Part shown: in pieces, positions 43,045-50,793 of the stretch | Numbering within the stretch: position 1 is the stretch's first letter | Layout: the number at the start of each line of letters is the position of its first letter | Source: an uncultured Lachnospiraceae bacterium | GTDB taxonomy: Bacteria; Bacillota; Clostridia; Lachnospirales; Lachnospiraceae | NCBI GenBank assembly: GCA_958428365.1 | Contig: CAUAFT010000004.1 | Span: 1-64,000, forward strand | Reading direction: 5' to 3' | Length of the DNA stretch: 64,000 nucleotides | Notes under the pieces: generated by a model | Told to the model about the DNA's origin: nothing | The model's database searches: none | The model's input: only the letters and a program-made list of their open reading frames with translations | Translations under genes and position numbers: made by a program

Positions 43045-44871
43045 CTACCTTCCTATTAGAATAGAAATTGTCTGTCCATATGCCTCATAGGAATTTTTGG
43101 TAAGCAGCTTCGGCTCCTCAAAAAACGGACGGGTTTCCCCCGTATCCATGATCTGATACCAGTGTTTTCCCTTCGGCAGTTTTGGAAGCGCAAAGACCTG
43201 CACGCCCATATAAAAATTATATCCCACATAGAGGAAGGTCTCCTCTGCCTCCTCCTCTGCGTAAGCCTCGCAGTACATAACGCCCACAGAGCGGGAGCTT
43301 CCGCTTAAGCTGCCGATCCAGGCTTCCGCCCCATGATAAGACAGATCCGGATAGCCGATCTGCCTGTAATCCGTCATGCGAAGCGGCTCTTCTTTCGTAA
43401 GGATCGGATGCTTTTTGCGAAACGCCAGCAGCTGCCTTATAAATTCCCGATATTCCCCGTAATAATTTTCATTTTTCCAATTGACCCAACCCACCTTATT
43501 GTCCTGACAGTAGGCGTTATTATTTCCATTCTGGGAATTGCCTATCTCATCCCCGCTCCATATCAGCGGAATCCCCTTCGCCAGACAGAGTACCGCCATG
43601 GCGTTGCGCATCTGCTTTTCCCGGATCTTCTTTACAAACTGCCTGCGGCTTGGACCTTCCACGCCGTAGTTGGTGCTGTAATTCCAGTCGTTTCCATCCA
43701 GATTCTCCTCCCCGTTGTCTCCATTGTGTTTCTCATTATAAGAAAACACATCCGCCAGGGTAAAGGTATTGCTGTTGGCAATGTAATTCACAAAATGCAG
43801 CGAAGCATCCTGCCTGTGCATCTGATCCGTGAACTCGATCATATCTCCGCCCAGATGGTTGAGCATTTTGCGCACCGGATATAAAAAATCATCATTGTAG
43901 ACAAAAAGATTGTGATAGGATCCTTCCTCCAGTAAATCATATGAAAAACTCTCGTAAAATAGTTTTGTCCTGCTTAAATACGGGTCTTTTGCGATACCCT
44001 CAATCGGGAGTGCCGCCCCTAAGAGCTTGAATCCGTCCACATGGTATTCCATCACCCAATAGCGCAATACCTCGATCATAAAGGAGAGGGTCTGCTCCGG
44101 TCCAAAATGCATTTCCATAAGGATCTCCATGCCCTCAGCGTGGATCTGTTTTACGAGAGTCTTAAGCTCCCACGCTGCGTCCCTGCCGCTGGCATAGGAG
44201 GATTTCACCGCAAAATAATCGCTCTTCGTATAACCCCAGTAGTTGATCTTACGTTCTTTGCTTACTTCCTGATCCTCTTCCCCGTTCTCTTTTTTATCTT
44301 CCGTATCCTCCATAAGCTCCTCGAACTCATAGATCGGCATAAATTCCAGCGTAGTGATTCCCAGCTCCCTGAAATAGGAAAGCCTGTCCCTCACCGCCTC
44401 AAAGGTTCCCCGTTTTTTTCCACGGGCATCCATGGAAAATCCCCGGATATGCAGCTTATAGATCGCCATCTCCTCTGCCGGAATCTCCGGGGCAGTATCC
44501 TCCTCCCAGTCAAATCCTTCTCTATTAAATCCACTCAGCAGAAGCTCTTTTTCCGGCTCTCTTGTCCTATCCCCCCATTTTTCCCGTCCCACGATCCGTT
44601 CCCCGTAAGGATCCCGCATGCGTTCTCCGTCAATCTCATAGCAGTAGAAATAACGCTCGGTCTTAAGGGGAAACACTGTAACAGAGCGGACGGAACCAAC
44701 GCAGTACCGCTCTGGCACCTCGATGCGCACCGTCTGCGCCTTTGTCCTTCTATCAAATAATAAAACGGCACAGGCAGTCTCTTTGGGACATTGAAAAGTG
44801 AAGGTAACGCTGTCCCCACATTTTCTGACGCCCATATTTCCATAATCCCCTGCCTGTATCTTTAAACCCAT
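43045..44871 (-). CDS. GH13 isoamylase/pullulanase-like protein with degenerate active site
   Basis: 608 residues. CBM48-like N-terminal domain about 1-120, barrel about 130-500 and a C-terminal beta domain. The family frame is clear (SYNEKHNGDNGEENLDGNDWN). However, all four catalytic regions look damaged: region I is LMEMHFGPE where DVVxNH is expected; region II is VDGFKLLGAALP instead of VDGFRFD, losing the nucleophile Asp; region III reads KLFYESFS; region IV is IANSNTFTL instead of xxHDxFTL, losing the HD pair. The stretch between regions I and II is shortened to about 20 residues. It is probably a non-hydrolytic glucan-binding protein. Confidence 0.85.
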   Translation of the reverse strand: MGLKIQAGDYGNMGVRKCGDSVTFTFQCPKETACAVLLFDRRTKAQTVRIEVPERYCVGSVRSVTVFPLKTERYFYCYEIDGERMRDPYGERIVGREKWGDRTREPEKELLLSGFNREGFDWEEDTAPEIPAEEMAIYKLHIRGFSMDARGKKRGTFEAVRDRLSYFRELGITTLEFMPIYEFEELMEDTEDKKENGEEDQEVSKERKINYWGYTKSDYFAVKSSYASGRDAAWELKTLVKQIHAEGMEILMEMHFGPEQTLSFMIEVLRYWVMEYHVDGFKLLGAALPIEGIAKDPYLSRTKLFYESFSYDLLEEGSYHNLFVYNDDFLYPVRKMLNHLGGDMIEFTDQMHRQDASLHFVNYIANSNTFTLADVFSYNEKHNGDNGEENLDGNDWNYSTNYGVEGPSRRQFVKKIREKQMRNAMAVLCLAKGIPLIWSGDEIGNSQNGNNNAYCQDNKVGWVNWKNENYYGEYREFIRQLLAFRKKHPILTKEEPLRMTDYRQIGYPDLSYHGAEAWIGSLSGSSRSVGVMYCEAYAEEEAEETFLYVGYNFYMGVQVFALPKLPKGKHWYQIMDTGETRPFFEEPKLLTKNSYEAYGQTISILIGR

Positions 44872-44903
44872 ATTTCTATCCGCCTTTGCTTTTTATCTGT
44901 ATT

Positions 44904-44932
44904 ATTATATCTGTTTTCTCCAAATTTGTACA
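44904..44932 (-). promoter_or_regulatory. Promoter of the GH13-like/trpS operon
   Basis: Minus-strand TGTACA, 17-base spacer, TATAAT. Confidence 0.5.
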
Positions 44933-44955
44933 CACCCTTGCAAAAAGATTTCTTC

Positions 44956-44983
44956 TTGACTTTTCCGATACATGATTTAAAAT
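44956..44983 (+). promoter_or_regulatory. Promoter of the HD-GYP gene
   Basis: TTGACT, 16-base spacer, TAAAAT. Confidence 0.55.
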
Positions 44984-45022
44984 ACTCTATAAGATAAGAA
45001 ACAGATTTCCAAGGGGCAGGAT

Positions 45023-46114
45023 ATGCATACAGTTAAAACTTCAGATTTAAAACCCGGAATGATTACGGCGGAACCCGCCTATTCCGAACACGGACAACTC
45101 ATCGTAAATATTCACGTTCCACTTACGACTCAGATGATCGCACATCTGAAATATTATGATATTCCAACTATCAGGATCGTAGATGGACAGGTTCCGGACT
45201 CTGCCATTGAAATGATGGCAAAAACAGAGTCGGCAAATCTGACCTACAGTCAGAAAGTGCGCAAAAGCCCCTCTTTTCTGCGATTTAAAAACGACTATCT
45301 GAAAAAGATCACTTTTATCCGGTCTTCTTTAAACGGTTTGATCGATCACACAAATCCCATCGATCAGGCGTCGCTGATTTCCGAAACGGTGAGTCTTTTC
45401 GACAAACAGGCTACGACGATCTCCATTTTTGACAATCTTCACAATATGCGTCAGATCGACGATTCCACTTATGCTCACAGCCTGAACGTCAGTATGATCG
45501 CCCGTATGTTCGGTATGTGGCTCAACTACTCCGATGAGGAACTGGATATTTTAACCCTTGCCGGACTCTTACACGATATCGGCAAATGCAAGATCCCCAG
45601 CAGCATTATCCAGAAAAAAGGCAGCCTGACCGACGAAGAATACCGTATCATCAAGACACATCCATGGCTGGGCTATGAGATCTTGCAGAAGCAGTCCGTA
45701 GACGACCGGATCAAAAATGCGGCGCTGATGCACCATGAACGCTGCGATGGGTTCGGCTACCCCTTCGGTCTGACTCTCGATCAAATTGACGACACCGCCG
45801 CCATTATCTCTATTGCCGACGTCTACGACGCCATGACCTCCGACAGGAGCTATCGCAAGGGGCTGTGTCCTTTTGAAGTCATCGCCTCCTTTGAGCTGGA
45901 GGGCTTAAACCGCTACAAACCGCAGTTTATCCTCTGCTTTTTAGAGCATATCGCAGATACCTACGTCAACAACCATGTGCTTTTGAGCAACGGACAAAAA
46001 GGACGGATCGTCATGATCACAAACCGTCTGACCCGCCCGGTAGTCCAGATCGAAAACGACGCTTTTGTAGACTTAAACGAACAGCCTGATCTCTATATTC
46101 AGGCAATCATATAA
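45023..46114 (+). CDS. HD-GYP domain phosphodiesterase
   Basis: 363 residues. The first 100 residues form a small N-terminal domain of unknown type (MHTVKTSDLKPGMI). The HD-GYP domain holds HDIGKCKIP (HD, about 188-196), KTHPWLGYEIL and HHERCDGFGYP (GYP motif, about 236-246), then DVYDAMTSDRSYR. Such domains hydrolyse cyclic di-GMP using a di- or tri-metal site. The C-terminal 60 residues end in a small beta fold. There is no receiver or membrane segment. A DUF1292 gene follows 15 bases on. Confidence 0.9.
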   Translation: MHTVKTSDLKPGMITAEPAYSEHGQLIVNIHVPLTTQMIAHLKYYDIPTIRIVDGQVPDSAIEMMAKTESANLTYSQKVRKSPSFLRFKNDYLKKITFIRSSLNGLIDHTNPIDQASLISETVSLFDKQATTISIFDNLHNMRQIDDSTYAHSLNVSMIARMFGMWLNYSDEELDILTLAGLLHDIGKCKIPSSIIQKKGSLTDEEYRIIKTHPWLGYEILQKQSVDDRIKNAALMHHERCDGFGYPFGLTLDQIDDTAAIISIADVYDAMTSDRSYRKGLCPFEVIASFELEGLNRYKPQFILCFLEHIADTYVNNHVLLSNGQKGRIVMITNRLTRPVVQIENDAFVDLNEQPDLYIQAII

Positions 46115-46129
46115 AAAGGAGAATTTTTT

Positions 46130-46441
46130 ATGGGAAAAAACAATCAGAATCCAATTGATGAAGAAACAGATATGCAGGTCACGCTGTCCTTAGACGACGG
46201 CAGCGAAGTGGAATGCGGCATCCTCACCATCTTTACCATTGAGGAACAGGACTATATCGTGCTGATCCCGCTGGATGAAAACGGAAATGAAAATGAAGAG
46301 GGAGAAGTCTTCATTTACCGCTATTTTGAGGACGAGGAGGGAAATCCTTCCCTGGAAAACATCGAGAGCGACGAAGAGTATGAGATCGTGGCGGACCGCT
46401 TTGACGAACTGTTAGACGAGGCGGAATACGAAGAGATGTAA
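46130..46441 (+). CDS. DUF1292 family protein
   Basis: 103 residues, strongly acidic. The core MQVTLSLDDGSEVECGILTIF-type strand pair and YIVLIPLDENGNENEEGEVFIYRY match the DUF1292/YrzB family, of unknown function. AAAAAGGAG precedes the ATG. Shares the HD-GYP transcript. Confidence 0.88.
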   Translation: MGKNNQNPIDEETDMQVTLSLDDGSEVECGILTIFTIEEQDYIVLIPLDENGNENEEGEVFIYRYFEDEEGNPSLENIESDEEYEIVADRFDELLDEAEYEEM

Positions 46442-46452
46442 CGACGGTTTTT

Positions 46453-48297
46453 TTATCTCTCATTTTCCTCCCCTGCTTCTCTGATAAATCTGGAAACATC
46501 TACTTTCTTTCCGTTGTATTCTTCCACGGAAGAAAGATACAACTCTCTCTTTGCTCTGGTCATGCCGACGTAAAACATCCGCCGTTCCTCCTCCACATCC
46601 GGGTCGAGGACGGCTTTTTTATATGGCATGATCCCCTCGTTGACATCCACAATATAAACGATCTCGTACTCCAGCCCTTTGGCGCTGTGCAGCGTGGCAA
46701 GATTGACTCCGTCAGGGTTATACTGCTGTGCCCTCGCCTGCCTTTCCAGCTCCTCTTTGTATTCCTCCATATGTAAGAACCAGGCTTCATAGGAATTGTA
46801 CTCCCTGGCGCTCTCTTGCAGTTCGTCTAAGATCTCGATCAATTCCTCCGCCTTGATGTGGCGGTATTCCGCATATTCTCTGCAAAAATCATCATATCCA
46901 ATGCCGTTTCGGATATAATTCATCGCCGCAAAGGGCTTCATGCCGGAAAGCATCTTAATGTCATATGCCAGCCTGTCGATCCGCTCTGCGATCCAGGGCT
47001 GTTCCTTATAGTAATCCATCCAGACGTCAAAGGCGACGCTTAACTCCTCCAGACTCTCCCTTCCAATATAGCGCTTCGGACGGTTCATGATCTTTAAGAA
47101 ATCCTTCCTCTCCCTGCTCCCCTGGGCTATGCGGATATAGGTAAAGATGTCCCTTGCCACCCAGTGGTCATAGAGATTTGGAATCTTATCCTTTGCCACA
47201 AAGGGAATGTTGTGGTTCATCAACTGCCTCATCAGCATCCGGGGCTGAACGTTGGTCCGAAACAGCACCGCCATCTCCCGGTAGGGAATCCCTTTTTCCG
47301 CCTGCTTTTTGATATTGGCAAGCACCGCTTCATTTTCCTCCCACTGATTCTTGTAGCGGGAAAACGCCACGATCCCCTCGCTCTCCTCCTGTCCACGGAT
47401 ATCCTTAAAAAACCGTTCGCTGTTGTGACCGATCACTCTCCCGGCAGCCTGGATGATCCCGGAGGAAGAACGGTAATTTACATCCAGAAGGATCTCCTTT
47501 GCCGAAGGGTAAGATTTCTTAAAATTCAGCATCAGCTCCGGCTTCGCCCCGCGGAATCGATAGATGGACTGGTCGTCATCCCCCACCACGAAGAGATTGT
47601 TTTCCGGCAGCGCCATCATCTTCACGATCTCAAATTGCAGGCGGTTGATATCCTGAAACTCGTCGATCAGAATATAGGAATACTGCTTCTGCCACAATGC
47701 CAGAATATCCTTTCTCTCCCGGAACAGCTCATAGGTATAGACCAGCATATCGTCAAAATCCAACAAACCTGCTCTTTGCATTTTCTTCTCATATTCCCGG
47801 TAGATCCGTCGGAAAATATCCACGCCGCAGGTTCTTGCATAGTAGTGTTCCAGATCGATCCCCTCATTTTTTACCAGGCTGATCTCTCCTAAGACGCCGC
47901 TCATGAAATCCTGCTCGTCCTCATACTCCAGTTCCATCCGGTTCATGATCTCCCGCAGAAACTGAAATTTCATCTCCTCCCGGATAATGTTCTGCGCCGT
48001 ATAGTGATAGGCATGCTTCAATACGGAAAAAAACACCCCGTGAAAAGTTCCAAAAGTCACCGGACAGCGTTCTTCTCCCATGAGAACTCCAAACCGCTCC
48101 TTCATCTGCCGCGCCGCCGCCCTGGTAAAGGTGATGACCAGAATGTTGGAGGGATGAACTTCCTGCTCCTCTATTAAGTTTTTCACCCTCTGGGTAATCA
48201 CAAGAGTCTTCCCGCTTCCGGGACCGGCTAACACCAGCGCCGGTCCCTTTCCATGGGAAACTGCCTCAGACTGAGGCGTATTCAAAGACTGTATCAT
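46453..48297 (-). CDS. UvrD/PcrA-like ATP-dependent DNA helicase
   Basis: 614 residues from the ATG at 48297; the longer frame from 48366 overlaps gltX and is less likely. Superfamily 1A motifs: Q motif LNTPQSEAV, Walker A AGPGSGKT (about 25), LVITFTRAAARQM, motif II ILIDEFQDIN, VGDDDQSIYRFRGA (motif III), VNYRSS (IV), LHSAKGLEYEIVYIV (V) and VGMTRAKRELYL (VI). It is shorter than PcrA (about 740), lacking the C-terminal RNA-polymerase-binding part. Likely acts in DNA repair. Confidence 0.88.
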   Translation of the reverse strand: MIQSLNTPQSEAVSHGKGPALVLAGPGSGKTLVITQRVKNLIEEQEVHPSNILVITFTRAAARQMKERFGVLMGEERCPVTFGTFHGVFFSVLKHAYHYTAQNIIREEMKFQFLREIMNRMELEYEDEQDFMSGVLGEISLVKNEGIDLEHYYARTCGVDIFRRIYREYEKKMQRAGLLDFDDMLVYTYELFRERKDILALWQKQYSYILIDEFQDINRLQFEIVKMMALPENNLFVVGDDDQSIYRFRGAKPELMLNFKKSYPSAKEILLDVNYRSSSGIIQAAGRVIGHNSERFFKDIRGQEESEGIVAFSRYKNQWEENEAVLANIKKQAEKGIPYREMAVLFRTNVQPRMLMRQLMNHNIPFVAKDKIPNLYDHWVARDIFTYIRIAQGSRERKDFLKIMNRPKRYIGRESLEELSVAFDVWMDYYKEQPWIAERIDRLAYDIKMLSGMKPFAAMNYIRNGIGYDDFCREYAEYRHIKAEELIEILDELQESAREYNSYEAWFLHMEEYKEELERQARAQQYNPDGVNLATLHSAKGLEYEIVYIVDVNEGIMPYKKAVLDPDVEEERRMFYVGMTRAKRELYLSSVEEYNGKKVDVSRFIREAGEENER

Positions 48298-48301
48298 ATC
48301 T

Positions 48302-49762
48302 CTATCGTTCTGCTTCCAGCTTCTCAATCGCCGCCCTGATCCTGGAGACGGACTCCTCTTTTCCAAGTACTTCCATCAGCTCCGTTGCTCCGCCTGGCGT
48401 CATCTGCTTTCCGGAGACCGCCGTACGAAGCGGCCACATCACATATCCGTTCTTGCACTCTTTTTCTTTCACATACTCACAGAGCATTGCATAGAGCGCA
48501 TCGTTGGAATAATCCTCCTGCTCCTCAAGGCGCGGCAGAATATCCTTTAAGACTTCCAGGGAGGACTCCGCCGTGGTCTTCATCTTCTTATGTGTATACA
48601 TTGCGACATCGTACTCCGGAACTGCCTCAAAAAAGTCCACATGCTCCGCAATATCCGGGAAAGTCTCGATCCTGGTCTTTACCATATCTGCAATTTTTTT
48701 CAGGTCATAGTCCTTTGAGATGACTTTTTTCAGATAAGGCTTTGCCATCTCATAAAAACGGTCAGAATCCATCGCCTTTAAGTATTCTCCGTTCATCCAT
48801 TTCAGCTTCACAATGTCAAAGACTGCCGGAGATTTGCTGATCCTGTGATAGTCAAAATCCGCAATCAGCTCCTCAAGGGTGAAGATCTCCCGGTTATCCT
48901 CAGGACTCCATCCCAAAAGGGCAATATAATTCACCACCGCTTCCGGTAAAAAACCCTGCTCCAATAAATCCTCAAAGGAAGCATGACCGCTTCTTTTGGA
49001 TAATTTCTTATGGTTCTCATCCGTGATCAGCGGCAGATGAATATAGACCGGAGACTCCCAGCCAAAGGCGTCATAAAGTCTCTGATACTTCGGCGCAGAG
49101 GACAGATACTCATTTCCTCTCACCACATGGGTAATGTTCATGGTGTGATCGTCCACCACATTTGCAAAATTATAAGTCGGATATCCGTCGGATTTTATCA
49201 GGATCATATCGTCCAGTTCCGCATTTTCCACCGTAATATCCCCATAGAGTTCATCATGGAAGGTGGTGGTTCCCTCGTTTGGAATATTCTGACGGATAAC
49301 ATAAGGTTTGCCCGCCGCAAGGTTTGCCTCAACCTCCTCCTTAGACAGGGACAGGCAGTGCTTATCATACATGACGATTTCCTTGCCTTCCACCACCTCT
49401 GTCTTAATGGATGCAAGACGCTCCTTATCACAGAAACAATAATATGCCTCGCCCTTATCCACCAGCTCCTTGGCATACTTCAGATAGATTCCCGTCTGCA
49501 TACGCTCGCTCTGGATATATGGTCCGAAGCCGCCGTCCTTATCCGGTCCCTCGTCGTGGGTCAGACCCGCTTTTTCCAGCGTCCGGTAGATGATCTCCGT
49601 TGCGCCCTCCACATAGCGCTCCTGGTCTGTGTCCTCAATGCGAAGCATGAAGTCGCCGCCTGCGTGTTTGGCGATCAGAAATTCATATAATGCGGAGCGC
49701 AGGTTGCCTACGTGCATCTTTCCGGTTGGACTTGGTGCGTATCTTGTCCTTACTTTACTCAT
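48302..49762 (-). CDS. gltX: Glutamyl-tRNA synthetase
   Basis: 486 residues. YAPSPTGKMHVGNLRSALYE (HVGN as HIGH element, about 8-27) and KLSKRSGHAS (KMSKS element, about 251). The C-terminal anticodon-binding region ends KLEAER. GAGGAG lies upstream of the ATG. The upstream region contains the two large palindromic elements, and no clear promoter was found between them and the start. Confidence 0.95.
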   Translation of the reverse strand: MSKVRTRYAPSPTGKMHVGNLRSALYEFLIAKHAGGDFMLRIEDTDQERYVEGATEIIYRTLEKAGLTHDEGPDKDGGFGPYIQSERMQTGIYLKYAKELVDKGEAYYCFCDKERLASIKTEVVEGKEIVMYDKHCLSLSKEEVEANLAAGKPYVIRQNIPNEGTTTFHDELYGDITVENAELDDMILIKSDGYPTYNFANVVDDHTMNITHVVRGNEYLSSAPKYQRLYDAFGWESPVYIHLPLITDENHKKLSKRSGHASFEDLLEQGFLPEAVVNYIALLGWSPEDNREIFTLEELIADFDYHRISKSPAVFDIVKLKWMNGEYLKAMDSDRFYEMAKPYLKKVISKDYDLKKIADMVKTRIETFPDIAEHVDFFEAVPEYDVAMYTHKKMKTTAESSLEVLKDILPRLEEQEDYSNDALYAMLCEYVKEKECKNGYVMWPLRTAVSGKQMTPGGATELMEVLGKEESVSRIRAAIEKLEAER

Positions 49763-49843
49763 GATAATGTTCTCCTCTTTTCCTTTTTTCTATATAAATA
49801 AAGTTCAAAATACAAATGGGGGCGTTTTATGGACGTTGTGCTG

Positions 49844-50076
49844 GCAGTATACAAGGCTCATCCAGGCGCTGTTCCGTGCTGCGGATATAAGATGTTCTAA
49901 GTGTTCTGTTTGTATAGGGATTGGGGACGGACGCAAACGGCTCGTAGTCGCCATCCATGGCTCCAACAAGCCTTGCCTGGACGTCGTGTCCAGGCATTGC
50001 TGAAATCGTCAGAACACTAAGAACATCTAATATCCTCCGCAAGTCACGACACCTGGATGAGCCTTGTATACTGCCT
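49844..50076 (+). repeat. Palindromic structured element, copy A
   Basis: Arms 49844-49909 and 50011-50076 pair almost throughout, with a perfect outer 24-bp stretch; a weaker stem may extend it to 49823-50099. The 101-base apical region carries an 81-base core (about 49924-50004). Inside it, stem P2 is GGCTCGT/ACAAGCC with one mismatch (49940-49946 with 49967-49973), and hairpin P3 is GCCTGGAC/GTCCAGGC (49976-49983 with 49989-49996). No protein is supported in it. It is the direct upstream neighbour of gltX. Confidence 0.85.
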
Positions 50077-50175
50077 TTGAACGTTCATGGGGGAACGCTT
50101 GGTGGCATGCTTTCGGTAGGTTACGGGGACGGATGTCCCTGGTGGCGCTCTCCTTTTTTGAGAGAGTTGCCGATG

Positions 50176-50403
50176 CTGTTCCTGGCTGCTTTCGGTCACG
50201 GGGACTTTGTAAGCGATATAGGATTTTCTTAATGTTCTGGTTGGTGTCAGCAATTCCCGGACAGGACGTCCGGGAAAGGCGCATCTGAGCCATGGATGGC
50301 GAATATGCGCCGCTTGCGTCCGTCGCCGGGTACGTTATCAGAACATTTAGAAAAGCCTATGTCGATTACAGGGAGCCGTGACCGAAAGCAGCCAGGAACA
50401 GCC
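50176..50403 (-). repeat. Palindromic structured element, copy B (opposite orientation)
   Basis: Arms begin with a perfect 27-bp stretch (50176-50202 with 50377-50403) and continue with small internal loops to the apex. Read on the minus strand the core aligns without gaps to the core of copy A. P2 is GGCGCAT/ATGCGCC and P3 is TCCCGGAC/GTCCGGGA, both fully paired but with different bases from copy A. The 99 bases between the copies contain small hairpins (for example GGGACGGATGTCCC) and no gene. Confidence 0.85.
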
Positions 50404-50416
50404 CCCCACCCCTCCC

Positions 50417-50457
50417 AAAAAAACGCCATGAATCATTATATAACATTCATGGCGTTC
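50417..50457 (-). terminator. Terminator of the small repeat-protein gene
   Basis: AACGCCATGAAT pairs perfectly with ATTCATGGCGTT; on the minus strand a run of seven T follows. Confidence 0.85.
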
Positions 50458-50479
50458 CATCAACTATTGAATTTTAAAA

Positions 50480-50707
50480 TTATTTCGTACACCCATTCAT
50501 ATTGGTAATACTCAACTTGATATCATCCCGTCCGGTGATCCCATTCATGTTGGTAATATTGAATCTGATATCGTCCCGGCCAGTAATCCCATTGATGTTG
50601 GTAATGTTCAGCTTCAGATCGTCTCTGTCAGCCATTCCGTTGGCGTTCATATATCTGAAACTGGTATTCATATATGCTTCTTCATCCAGATAGAACAAGG
50701 GTATCAC
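50480..50707 (-). CDS. Small protein with three 16-residue tandem repeats
   Basis: 75 residues from a GTG at 50707 with AAGGAGG 8 bases upstream. After MIPLFYLDEEAYMNTSFRYM come three repeats of the form NG(I/M)xxRDD(I/L)(K/R)(L/F)(N/S)ITN(M/I). They are encoded by 48-base direct repeats at 50494-50541, 50542-50589 and 50590-50637. Alternating hydrophobic residues suggest a beta-solenoid. No family recognised. It lies behind the hydrogenase gene and ends in a strong terminator. Confidence 0.65.
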   Translation of the reverse strand: MIPLFYLDEEAYMNTSFRYMNANGMADRDDLKLNITNINGITGRDDIRFNITNMNGITGRDDIKLSITNMNGCTK

Positions 50708-50793
50708 ATTAAACACCTCCTTGGGGATCTGAGGTTTCAGTCCCTACGGGGTATTTTTTGCGATTTTGCTCTATTCATGCATATGTAGAAGAA

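Noticed and set aside
49827..50429. Several open frames of 60-120 codons inside the twin palindromes
   Set aside because: They lack ribosome sites, differ between the copies, and the substitution pattern follows base pairing rather than codons.
50733..50756. CRISPR-repeat-like fragment (GGTTTCAGTCCCTACGGGG)
   Set aside because: Only one copy exists, without spacers or cas genes nearby.
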